Part shown: piece after piece, positions 7,661 through 14,954 of the stretch
Layout: the number at the start of each line of letters is the position of its first letter
Numbering within the stretch: position 1 is the first letter of the stretch
Source of the DNA: Akkermansiaceae bacterium
GTDB lineage: Bacteria; Verrucomicrobiota; Verrucomicrobiia; Verrucomicrobiales; Akkermansiaceae
DNA: 34,805 nucleotides
Assembly: GCA_028822935.1 (NCBI GenBank)
Contig: JAPKCM010000046.1
Span: 1-34,805 of the forward strand
Reading direction: 5' to 3'
Notes under the pieces: model-generated
What the model saw: the letters and a program-made list of their open reading frames with translations, nothing else
What the model was told of the DNA's origin: nothing
The model's database searches: none
Made by a program: the position numbers and the translations under genes

Positions 7661-8914
7661 GTGAAGATTTGTGTCGTTGGAAAAGGTGGTCGTGAACATG
7701 CGCTGATTCGTTCTCTTAAGGAGTCTCCGGGTTCCCCTGAGGTTTCTTGTTTCCCTGGAAGTGAAGCGATTCATGAGATCGAGGGAGCGGGAAAGGTTGA
7801 TGCCCATGATTTGGATACTCTGATCGCGTGGATGACTGCCCATGCTATCGATCTCTGTATCGCTGGCGAGGAAAGCTATCTTGTGACGGGTGAAGGATTG
7901 GCAAACCGTTGCGCTGAGATCGGGATTCCCTGCTGGGGACCTCCCTTTGCTGCTGCGCAAATGGAAGCTTCCAAGGAGTTCGCTAAAGAATTCATGCAGC
8001 GTCATGAGATCCCAACTGGAGCTGCGGCAGGTTGTGCGACTGCCGATGAAGCTCGCGCGGCGATCGATGGGAAGTATCCCACGGTTCTGAAATTCGATGG
8101 ACTTGCCGCAGGAAAAGGAGTGGCGGTTTGCCTTGATGAAGCGTCCGCCGAAGAATTTCTTAAGGAAGTGATGGAGGAACGTCGTTTTGGTGCAGGTCGA
8201 CTTTTGGTAGAGGAATGCCTCGTGGGGCCTGAAATTTCTATCTTTGCTGCAGTCAGTGGGCCCGATTACTTCATTTTAACTCCTGCCCGTGACTACAAGC
8301 GGATCGGGGAAGGGGACGAAGGCCCGAACACCGGAGGGATGGGTGCTGTTGCGAGCCGTCAGTTGGCAGATCCTGAGTTGATGAAACGAATCGAAGACGA
8401 GATCGTTGCTCCCACCGTCGCGGGCTTGGAAAAAGACGGACTCAACTACAGAGGCTTCCTCTACTTTGGTCTCATGCTCACGGCTGAGGGACCGAAGATC
8501 ATCGAATACAACTGCCGCTTCGGTGATCCGGAGTGCCAGGCTGTGATGCCTCTGCTTTCAGGTGATCTAGCCACTTTCTGTCTCGAAGGAGCGAAGGGGA
8601 ATCTCCAACCCGACCTCATCAGCTTCGATGAAGGCTGGAGTGTCTGCTGCATTCTTGCTTCGGCGGGCTATCCGGAATCCTCGCGCTCCGGGGATGTCCT
8701 AAGCGGTCTTGATGAGGTCTCGGATGCGCGTCTCTATCACGCAGGGACCAAAAAGGTCGGTGATTCCTGGGCAACCAATGGCGGGCGTGTTCTTGCTGTC
8801 GTCGCCGGTGGGGCCACTCGCGAAGAAGCAGTAGAAAAGGCTCACGCTGAAGCAGCAAAGGTCACCTTTGATGGCGCACAGCGCCGTGCCGATATTGGGC
8901 GCTTGCATTTTTGA
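7661..8914 (+). CDS. purD: Phosphoribosylamine-glycine ligase (GAR synthetase)
   Basis: A 417-residue ATP-grasp enzyme for the second step of purine synthesis: 5-phosphoribosylamine + glycine + ATP to GAR. The N-terminal domain carries VGKGGREHAL (residues 6-15). The ATP-grasp part has KFDGLAAGKGV (144-154), the family signature GPNTGGMGAV at 221-230 and the metal/ATP site EYNCRFGDPE at 282-291. Length is normal. It starts with GTG at 7661, giving MKICVVG, the usual PurD N terminus; no Shine-Dalgarno is obvious. It heads a run of four plus-strand nucleotide genes, 33 bases ahead of pyrR, so purine and pyrimidine synthesis may share a transcript here. Confidence 0.97.
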   Translation: MKICVVGKGGREHALIRSLKESPGSPEVSCFPGSEAIHEIEGAGKVDAHDLDTLIAWMTAHAIDLCIAGEESYLVTGEGLANRCAEIGIPCWGPPFAAAQMEASKEFAKEFMQRHEIPTGAAAGCATADEARAAIDGKYPTVLKFDGLAAGKGVAVCLDEASAEEFLKEVMEERRFGAGRLLVEECLVGPEISIFAAVSGPDYFILTPARDYKRIGEGDEGPNTGGMGAVASRQLADPELMKRIEDEIVAPTVAGLEKDGLNYRGFLYFGLMLTAEGPKIIEYNCRFGDPECQAVMPLLSGDLATFCLEGAKGNLQPDLISFDEGWSVCCILASAGYPESSRSGDVLSGLDEVSDARLYHAGTKKVGDSWATNGGRVLAVVAGGATREEAVEKAHAEAAKVTFDGAQRRADIGRLHF

Positions 8915-8947
8915 GCTAATCGAAACAGGCTATGACTACCGAAGCGA

Positions 8948-9469
8948 ATGAGTATTGCCCTAGACCAATCGGCGATCTCGACGGCCCTCAGCCGTCTTGC
9001 GGATCAGCTATTTCTTGACGCTGGCACTGACACCATTGATTTGGTGGGAATCCGCAGTCGTGGTGACGAAGTCTCCGAACGGGTCGCTGCGCTTCTGAAG
9101 GAAAAAGGCGCGAATGTTCGCCTCGGCGTTCTTGATATTTCGCTCTACCGCGATGACTTCGAGCACCTGCATGAAAACCCGCTACTCCAGGGCAGCGAGA
9201 TCGATTTTCCGATCGATGGATCACGCGTGATTCTTGTCGATGACGTGATCTTCACCGGGCGCACTATCCGAGCGGCGCTCGATGCTATTTTCGACTACGG
9301 CCGCCCGGCGGCTGTCGAACTCGCGGTCCTCATCGACCGTGGCCACCGAGAACTTCCTATCGAGCCACGCTATGTTGGTGTGACTCTTGAGACCGACCGA
9401 CTTGACCACGTCCGGGTCGGTTTAATGAAAACCGATGGTGAGGACGTGGTCGAACTTACACAGAAATAA
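8948..9469 (+). CDS. pyrR: Bifunctional pyrimidine regulator / uracil phosphoribosyltransferase PyrR
   Basis: A 173-residue type I phosphoribosyltransferase. The PRPP-binding motif VILVDDVIFTGRT is at 94-106. The LVGIRSRG stretch at 32-39 and LDISLYRDD at 62-70 are PyrR hallmarks. In Bacillus the family binds pyr mRNA to cause attenuation and also has UPRTase activity. The gene is directly upstream of pyrB and pyrC (8 bases to pyrB), the classic arrangement for autoregulation. I searched the leader by eye for the Bacillus-type PyrR binding loop and found only a partial match (see rejected items), so the RNA-binding role is inferred from family and context only. It starts at ATG 8948. Confidence 0.95.
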   Translation: MSIALDQSAISTALSRLADQLFLDAGTDTIDLVGIRSRGDEVSERVAALLKEKGANVRLGVLDISLYRDDFEHLHENPLLQGSEIDFPIDGSRVILVDDVIFTGRTIRAALDAIFDYGRPAAVELAVLIDRGHRELPIEPRYVGVTLETDRLDHVRVGLMKTDGEDVVELTQK

Positions 9470-9477
9470 GCAAGCAA

Positions 9478-10401
9478 ATGGCCCGTAAAGATTTCCTCGA
9501 TATTGTCTCGCTCGACCGTGAGGAAATCATTCAGCTCCTCGATCAAGCGGAGCCCTTTAAAGACCTCTTCACCCGCTCGGTGAAAAAGGTCCCTGCGCTG
9601 AAGGGAAAGACGGTCCTCATGCTTTTCTACGAGCCCTCCACCCGGACGCTCTCTTCTTTTGAGGTGGCAGCGAAGCGTCTCTCGGCCGATGTCACAACGT
9701 TCGATGTTCCTTCTTCTTCAGTCACGAAAGGGGAGTCCGTTCGTGACACCATCGATACTCTCCAGGCAATGCGGGCGGATTACATCGTGGTGCGGCATGG
9801 CCTTTCCGGGCAACCCGCGGCGATCGCACGACAGACCGGAGCGTCGGTGATCAATGCCGGTGACGGTGCTCATGCGCATCCAACCCAAGCCTTACTCGAT
9901 GCCTTTACCCTTCGTGAAAAATTTCCAGAGATGGAGGGAAAGCGTGTCCTCATCACCGGTGATATTCTCCATAGTCGGGTCGCACGATCCACGAGCACTA
10001 TTTTGAGAAAACTCGGCGTGAAAGTTGCCTTCCTCGGACCGGGGAGTCTCGTTCCGAAAACCGCCTCGCCTGAGATCCCGCGCTTTACGAACTACGATCA
10101 AGCGATTCGCGAATTTGGTCCGGACGCAGTTTATCTTCTTCGGATTCAAAAAGAGCGCATGGCCGCGCCCTTCTTCCCGAGCGATCGCGAGTATCATAAT
10201 CTCTATGGCATCACCGATGAACGCCTCCGGCAGCTTGCGGGCCAGGGGACTTATATCATGCATCCCGGGCCGATCAACCGCGGGGTCGAACTCTGCGATG
10301 CGGTGCTCGACTACGACCGCTGCCTCATTTCCCAACAAGTCGAGAACGGCATTGCCGCTCGCATGTCCGTCCTCTACGGACTCAAGCCTCAAACATCATG
10401 A
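9478..10401 (+). CDS. pyrB: Aspartate carbamoyltransferase catalytic subunit
   Basis: A 307-residue enzyme making N-carbamoyl-aspartate from carbamoyl phosphate and aspartate, the first committed step of pyrimidine synthesis. The carbamoyl-phosphate loop is YEPSTRT (51-57), the mobile loop lysine is in SVTKGES (81-87), VVRHG is at 104-108, HPTQALLD at 134-141, and MHPGPINRGVE is near the C terminus. All are intact. No pyrI regulatory subunit is nearby. The gene sits 8 bases after pyrR, and its last four bases overlap the pyrC start (ATGA), so the two should be translationally coupled. Confidence 0.97.
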   Translation: MARKDFLDIVSLDREEIIQLLDQAEPFKDLFTRSVKKVPALKGKTVLMLFYEPSTRTLSSFEVAAKRLSADVTTFDVPSSSVTKGESVRDTIDTLQAMRADYIVVRHGLSGQPAAIARQTGASVINAGDGAHAHPTQALLDAFTLREKFPEMEGKRVLITGDILHSRVARSTSTILRKLGVKVAFLGPGSLVPKTASPEIPRFTNYDQAIREFGPDAVYLLRIQKERMAAPFFPSDREYHNLYGITDERLRQLAGQGTYIMHPGPINRGVELCDAVLDYDRCLISQQVENGIAARMSVLYGLKPQTS

Positions 10402-11672
10402 ATCTCTTTCTCAAAGGTGGTGAAGTCGCCAGTGAAAATACCGCTCCCGCGCGTGCCGACGTCTGGATCGAAAATGGCAGAATCAAAGCCGTCGGAGCGG
10501 ACCTTGCTGAGCCCGAAGGCGCGCGCGTGGTCGACGTTTCCGGAAAAATTGTGATGCCGGGGATGTTCGACGCCCACGTTCATTTTCGTGAGCCCGGTGG
10601 GGAACATAAAGAAACGATTCTCGATGGCAGCGAAGCGGCAATCAATGGTGGTATCACCGGCGTCGTTATGATGCCGAACACTTCTCCCTCGATTGATTCG
10701 GCGACGGTGGTGAAACGTGTTCTCGACGCGGCGAAAGAGTGTCGCATTCCCGTGCTCACTTCGGGCTGCATTACAGTAGGTCGCAAAGGTCATGAAATGG
10801 CGGGGATCGATGGGATGAAAAAAGCAGGCGTGCTCATGCTCACTGACGATGGCGATGCTGTGCCTGATGCCGCTTTGTTAAAACGCGCCATGGAATACGG
10901 TAGCGAGTTTGGCATGTTTTTCGCGAGCCATTGCGAAGAGCCACAACTCGCTGGACCTCGTGCACTCAACGAAGGCGCCGTGAGCTATCGCCTCGGTATC
11001 GAAGGAACCCCTGCCTTGGCTGAGGAGATTTCCATGTCCCGTGATCTCGCGCTCGCGCACGCCACTGGTGCGACTTTACACATTCAACACGTGAGCACCG
11101 CGATCGGCATGGAGCAGATCAAATGGTGGCGCGATGAGCGCGGTGCAAAGGTCTCTGGCGAAGTTTCTCCACATCACCTCATGTTCACCGATGAGGACAT
11201 CGGCGACTACGATACGCACTACAAAATGAATCCTCCGCTGCGGACAGCCGAGGCCAATGTCGCACTTCTTGAGGGGCTCAAAAATGGTGCGTTTAGAATT
11301 ATCGCGACCGACCATGCTCCGCACACCGAGTTTGAAAAATCACGAGCCTTCGAAGATGCGCCCAATGGGATCAGCGGACTCGATACCGCCTTGGTGTCAC
11401 TCTTCGACCGCTTTATTGATAAAGGGGAATTCGGCTGGGATCTCATCGTTAAACGCTACTCTGCCGAGCCACGTCGCATGATGGAGCTCGAAGTTGCGGA
11501 AGTCGCCGAAGGAAAAATCGTCGACCTGATCGTCTTTGATCCCAATGGAGAAACGACCTTCACGAAAGAGTTCATGAAATCCAAGAGCTCCAACACGCCA
11601 TTCCTAAACAAGACACTCAAAGGTTCTGTCGAGATGGTCGTGCTCGGCGATGAGGTTCTGCTTGAGCGCTAA
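10398..11672 (+). CDS. pyrC: Dihydroorotase, class I
   Basis: A 424-residue amidohydrolase that cyclises carbamoyl-aspartate to dihydroorotate. Metal and catalytic residues of the class I enzyme are visible: H60-x-H62 in FDAHVHFREPG, D150/D151 in MLTDDGDAV, H178 in FFASHCEE, H231 in HIQHVST and D305 in IATDHAPH. The complete set argues that this is an active enzyme and not the inactive PyrC' partner that some bacteria pair with PyrB. Its start overlaps the pyrB stop by four bases. No terminator is seen after the stop; a small membrane-protein frame begins 11 bases later. Confidence 0.96.
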   Translation: MNLFLKGGEVASENTAPARADVWIENGRIKAVGADLAEPEGARVVDVSGKIVMPGMFDAHVHFREPGGEHKETILDGSEAAINGGITGVVMMPNTSPSIDSATVVKRVLDAAKECRIPVLTSGCITVGRKGHEMAGIDGMKKAGVLMLTDDGDAVPDAALLKRAMEYGSEFGMFFASHCEEPQLAGPRALNEGAVSYRLGIEGTPALAEEISMSRDLALAHATGATLHIQHVSTAIGMEQIKWWRDERGAKVSGEVSPHHLMFTDEDIGDYDTHYKMNPPLRTAEANVALLEGLKNGAFRIIATDHAPHTEFEKSRAFEDAPNGISGLDTALVSLFDRFIDKGEFGWDLIVKRYSAEPRRMMELEVAEVAEGKIVDLIVFDPNGETTFTKEFMKSKSSNTPFLNKTLKGSVEMVVLGDEVLLER

Positions 11673-11683
11673 CTTGTGGAGAT

Positions 11684-11830
11684 ATGAATGCGAAGATGAG
11701 TCCCGTTGTTTTACGGAAGTTGCTTGGCATTCTCGCGACTAGTCTGGGAGTGTGGTTTCTAAGCTTCATGGTTCCGGTGGCCTTTTCTCTGGGTTGGCCC
11801 GTAGATAGCTGGTTGGAAGTCCTGGGCTGA
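11684..11830 (+). CDS. Possible 48-residue membrane protein
   Basis: ATG at 11684 opens a 48-codon frame ending at TGA 11828-11830. The product is basic at the start (MNAKMSPVVLRK) and then strongly hydrophobic (residues 13-38), as expected for one membrane span. GGAG at 11678-11681 is only two bases from this ATG, so translation could instead begin at the in-frame ATG at 11696. The frame is the same as that of the next open reading frame, which continues straight after the TGA. The two could therefore be halves of one broken gene of about 158 codons. I do not recognise a family. Confidence 0.4.
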   Translation: MNAKMSPVVLRKLLGILATSLGVWFLSFMVPVAFSLGWPVDSWLEVLG

Positions 11831-11863
11831 TCGTTCTGGTGTGGGGTTCAGCTGATCCGATCA

Positions 11864-12160
11864 TTGAATCTTTCTTCGCTCAAATGGTTGGTTGGGATGC
11901 TTGCGGTTTTCGGATGGTCCGCAATTGGGAGGGCGCTTTTGGAGCTCTACTCTGGTGAATTGATGGACTCGCTTGTTAATTTGGGGCTGCTACTGGTGAT
12001 GATCATTTTTTATGCAAAGGGTCTTTCGGTGCTTCTTCCTTGGCTGGGATTTGAGAGAGTTTCAGCGGCAGGTCTTATCAGCAAGGTGGCAATTACGGTG
12101 CTCTCCTTTCAGCTGTGGATGGTCCTATCTGAATTTTTTAGAGAGTATAGCCCCATGTAG
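11864..12160 (+). CDS. Hypothetical small membrane protein
   Basis: The open frame runs from just after TGA 11828 to TAG 12158-12160. Possible starts are TTG at 11864 (98 residues) and ATG at 11897 (87 residues); neither has a strong ribosome site. The product has about three hydrophobic segments (residues 6-22, 37-61 and 71-88 counted from 11864). It contains several aromatic and charged loop residues such as ELYSGELMD and LPWLGFERV, which makes chance hydrophobicity less likely. No family is recognised. It may be the second part of a gene interrupted by the upstream in-frame TGA, or an independent gene in a run of small membrane proteins downstream of pyrC. Confidence 0.55.
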   Translation: MNLSSLKWLVGMLAVFGWSAIGRALLELYSGELMDSLVNLGLLLVMIIFYAKGLSVLLPWLGFERVSAAGLISKVAITVLSFQLWMVLSEFFREYSPM

Positions 12161-12175
12161 GAGGGATACAGCCAC

Positions 12176-12313
12176 GTGCCTGAATTCCCGTGGGTCATCA
12201 TGGGCCTGTTAATTCCCATATTGGTTGCTGGGATATTCCATTCCATCGCGTCATCGAAATTGGCGCTGAGAAATGAACCGGAGCCTGGAGATTTAGAGGT
12301 CCACGCCAAATAG
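12176..12313 (+). CDS. Small single-span membrane protein (45 residues)
   Basis: GTG at 12176 opens a 45-codon frame ending at TAG 12311-12313. It has one of the best ribosome sites in the window: AGGAGGG at 12159-12165, ten bases upstream and overlapping the end of the previous frame's stop codon. The product starts MPEFPWVIMG, has a hydrophobic span at about residues 6-22, and ends in a polar, acidic tail (NEPEPGDLEVHAK). Its last 21 bases overlap the 3' end of the convergent VIT-family gene. No homologue is recognised; the strong Shine-Dalgarno and sensible membrane layout are the only support. Confidence 0.5.
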   Translation: MPEFPWVIMGLLIPILVAGIFHSIASSKLALRNEPEPGDLEVHAK

Positions 12314-12982
12314 ACTTCCGACGGCGGCCGTGACGACCATCGCGAGCGTGCCCCAGAGGCACACTCGGGTCGCGCCTCGAATGACGGAGGCGCCTCCGGC
12401 TTTGGCGGCTGCTCCTCCGAGGAGGCCGAGAAGCACGATGGCTACGATCGGGATGAGCCAGAGAAGGGTAGAGAGAGGGGCGAAGACCGAAATAAGGACT
12501 GGAATGGCAGCACCAAACGCGAACATGCCGGCGGATGCGAAGGCGGCTTGGAGGGGCTGGGCGCTGAGTGCAGTGGAGATTCCGATTTCATCACGGGCGT
12601 GCGCTTCCAGAGCATTGTGTTCGGTCATTTGGCGGGCCACTTCTTGTGCTAGTGTTTCGTTTAGACCGCGGTCTTGGTAAATTTGGGTGAGCTCGGCGAG
12701 TTCTTCAGCGGGATGGTTTTTTAATTCGCGAGCCTCCATTGCGAGGTCTGCTTCTTCGGTGTCGGATTGCGATTTGACCGAAACGTATTCTCCTGCTGCC
12801 ATCGACAGGGCACCGGCCGTGAGTCCAGCGACTCCGGCGAGGACGATATTTTCTCGACTCGCCTCAGCCGCGGCCACCCCGACGATGAGACTGGCGGTTG
12901 AGACGATGCCATCGTTTGCCCCGAGAACCGCAGCACGGAGCCAGCCGGAGCGATTGATGCGATGAGCTTCTTTATGATGCAT
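12293..12982 (-). CDS. VIT1/CCC1 family iron/manganese transporter
   Basis: A 229-residue membrane protein of the VIT family, which moves Fe2+ or Mn2+ out of the cytosol. The first membrane helix carries the family signature GANDGIVSTASLIVGVA (21-37). A second span (about 47-70) holds GALSMAAGEYVSVKSQ. Residues about 71-130 form the acidic, Glu-rich cytoplasmic helices that bind metal in VIT proteins, and three more spans follow (about 142-166, 171-192, 208-228). A start at TTG 13021 would add 13 residues; ATG 12982, giving MHHKEAHRINRSGWLRAAVLG, is the usual VIT start. Its 3' end overlaps a small plus-strand frame by 21 bases. Metal specificity cannot be read from sequence. Confidence 0.92.
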   Translation of the reverse strand: MHHKEAHRINRSGWLRAAVLGANDGIVSTASLIVGVAAAEASRENIVLAGVAGLTAGALSMAAGEYVSVKSQSDTEEADLAMEARELKNHPAEELAELTQIYQDRGLNETLAQEVARQMTEHNALEAHARDEIGISTALSAQPLQAAFASAGMFAFGAAIPVLISVFAPLSTLLWLIPIVAIVLLGLLGGAAAKAGGASVIRGATRVCLWGTLAMVVTAAVGSLFGVDL

Positions 12983-13145
12983 TGATTGGCTGGAGGATAT
13001 CGAGAGAGCTTCAGATCTCAAGAATTCTAAACCGTAAGGGTTGCAGTGGCTTCAGGTATCTCTTGCAAAAAGTCCGATCAGCTGCCTAAGGCCGCACCTC
13101 TCCGGTTTGTAAGACAGCTGGATTTTTTCAGCTCCTCATAAAACG

Positions 13146-14768
13146 ATGATCTTCAATTTATTTAAAAAGCAGAACGGTAATTGGAAGGATGACACTCTTT
13201 CCGGACTCACAGTGGCGCTGGCCTTGGTTCCTGAGGCGATCGCGTTTTCCTTTATTGCCGGAGTTGGGCCACTGGTCGGTCTCTGGGCCGCTGTCTTCAT
13301 GGGCTTGATTACCTCCGCCTTTGGTGGCCGCCCCGGGATGATTTCCGGATCGACAGGTGCGATTGCAATCGTAGTCGCAATTGTTGTCCGGGTTGGAAAC
13401 GAGCATGGTAAAGAAATAGGAGTCACTGATCTGGGGATTCAGTATCTCTTCGCAGTCATTATGATTGCCGGAATTATTCAGATTCTCTTTGGCTTGGCTC
13501 GTCTAGGACGTTTCATCCGCTTGGTCCCCCATCCGGTGATGATGGGATTCGTAAATGGTCTCGCGATCGTTATTTTGATTGGTCAGTTCGGTTTCTTTAA
13601 AGAGCCCTTGATGGAGGGTGGCGTCGCAGTTCTTGAGAATGGCCAGAAAGTGATGACTTGGATGGGCACCAACGATATGATAAAAATGGGTGGATTGGCA
13701 TTGATCACGATGACGATCATCCATTTTCTTCCGAAGCTCACCAATGCAGTACCTTCGATTTTGGTCGCGATTCTAGTGGTGGGCGGGATCAGTTATTCCG
13801 GCCTGATCGATACAAAAACAATCTCTGATGTCCTTTTCGAAGGTTGGGGCTCTCGCGAACTCTCAGCCAGCTTGCCTGAACTCTCTTTACCCACTGATAT
13901 TCCGTGGAAAAGGGAAGGGGTGGCTCTCTTGATCATTGGAACGGCCTTTTCCGCGGCAATGGTGGGAATCATTGAGTCGCTCATGACTCTTCAGCTGATC
14001 GATGATTTGACCGAGACTCGTGGCTCCGGAAATCGTGAATCTCTCGCACAAGGTGCCGCAAATTTCCTCTCGGGCCTCTTCGGTGGCATGGGTGGTTGCG
14101 CCATGATCGGGCAGTCTTTGATTAATATTAAGTCCGGTGGTCGCGGCCGTTGGTCTGGTATTGTCGCAGCGCTAACTTTGGCCGTTTTCATTCTGATTGG
14201 TGGTCCACTTATCGTTAATATCCCCGTTGCCGCTTTAGTTGGAGTGATGTTCATGGTGGTGATCGGAACCTTTGAGTGGTCGACATTGAAGACCTTCGGG
14301 CGAGTTCCACTTTCTGAAATTTTTGTGATCGTGGCTGTTACTCTAATTACGGTATTCATGCACAATCTCGCTCTAGCCGTTCTGACCGGAGTGATTCTCT
14401 CGGCATTGGTCTTCGCTTGGGAAAGCGCAAAGCATGTCCGCCTACGTCGCGATGACAGCCAGGAGGGAGTTCGAATCTACAATCTCCAGGGCGTCCTCTA
14501 CTTTGGGTCTGTTCGTGAATTTGGAGAACGTCTGAATCCTGCCGCCGACCCGGATGAAGTCATTATTGATTTTAAGGAAGCCCGCGTGGCCGACTTCTCA
14601 AGCCTTGAGGCGCTCAATGCTATCACCGAACGTTATAAGACCGCGGGTAAGAGAATTCGCCTGCGTCATCTTAGCCATGCTTGTGCGAAGATGATTAACA
14701 GTGCGGATGAGTTGGTGACCGTGGAGGTGGCCGATGATGATCCGCATTACGAGCCAGCGAACATCTAG
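13146..14768 (+). CDS. SulP family anion transporter with STAS domain
   Basis: A 540-residue SLC26/SulP transporter. The N-terminal membrane domain opens with DDTLSGLTVALALVPEAIAF and contains GGRPGMISGSTGAIA (about 58-72), the conserved half-helix region that forms the anion site. About 12-14 hydrophobic segments run to residue 430. A cytoplasmic STAS domain follows at about 442-535 (VRIYNLQGVLYFGSV ... ARVADFSSLEALNAI). It may take up sulfate or bicarbonate; the family is too broad to say which. The gene is alone, divergent from the VIT transporter and convergent to cstA. No carbonic anhydrase gene is beside it. Confidence 0.94.
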   Translation: MIFNLFKKQNGNWKDDTLSGLTVALALVPEAIAFSFIAGVGPLVGLWAAVFMGLITSAFGGRPGMISGSTGAIAIVVAIVVRVGNEHGKEIGVTDLGIQYLFAVIMIAGIIQILFGLARLGRFIRLVPHPVMMGFVNGLAIVILIGQFGFFKEPLMEGGVAVLENGQKVMTWMGTNDMIKMGGLALITMTIIHFLPKLTNAVPSILVAILVVGGISYSGLIDTKTISDVLFEGWGSRELSASLPELSLPTDIPWKREGVALLIIGTAFSAAMVGIIESLMTLQLIDDLTETRGSGNRESLAQGAANFLSGLFGGMGGCAMIGQSLINIKSGGRGRWSGIVAALTLAVFILIGGPLIVNIPVAALVGVMFMVVIGTFEWSTLKTFGRVPLSEIFVIVAVTLITVFMHNLALAVLTGVILSALVFAWESAKHVRLRRDDSQEGVRIYNLQGVLYFGSVREFGERLNPAADPDEVIIDFKEARVADFSSLEALNAITERYKTAGKRIRLRHLSHACAKMINSADELVTVEVADDDPHYEPANI

Positions 14769-14778
14769 TTCGGAGGAA

Positions 14779-14954
14779 CTAGTGGGTGAGAGCCGCTCTT
14801 GCTTCTGCAAGCTCAGGGCGGTTCCAGTGGCTTTTGACCACGCGTCAACTTGATTAAGAGCGCAGCCGCGACAGGGGGCGACTGGTGGGATTTCTTGTGC
14901 CATGGCTGAAACCGAGACAAGAGCTAGGAACAGAAAATGGCGGAGATGTTTTAT
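14779..14954 (-). other. Possible signal-peptide frame with non-AUG start, or gene remnant
   Basis: Directly after the cstA stop (TAA at 14957-14955) the same minus frame continues with ATA and then KHLRHFLFLALVSVSAMAQ, which looks like a complete Sec signal peptide with an AMA-Q cleavage site, followed by EIPPVAPCRGCALNQVDAW with a CxxC. There is no ATG, GTG or TTG before the signal core. GGAAGG lies nine bases ahead of the ATA. Another minus frame in the same stretch ends in a plausible C terminus (HWNRPELAEARAALTH, stop at 14781-14779). Together these suggest a frameshifted remnant of a small exported protein, or a rare AUA start. If the first frame is read on, it runs antisense into the SulP gene, which is unlikely to be real. 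Confidence 0.3.

Noticed and set aside
14765-14782. Perfect 7-bp inverted repeat CTAGTTC/GAACTAG at the SulP stop codon
   Set aside because: No T tract on either side and low GC in the stem, so I do not call it a terminator.
14598-14903. 101-residue minus-strand frame beginning MAQEIPPV
   Set aside because: Most of it is antisense to the STAS domain of the SulP gene. Only the part after cstA, with the signal-like sequence upstream of this ATG, is of interest and is reported separately.
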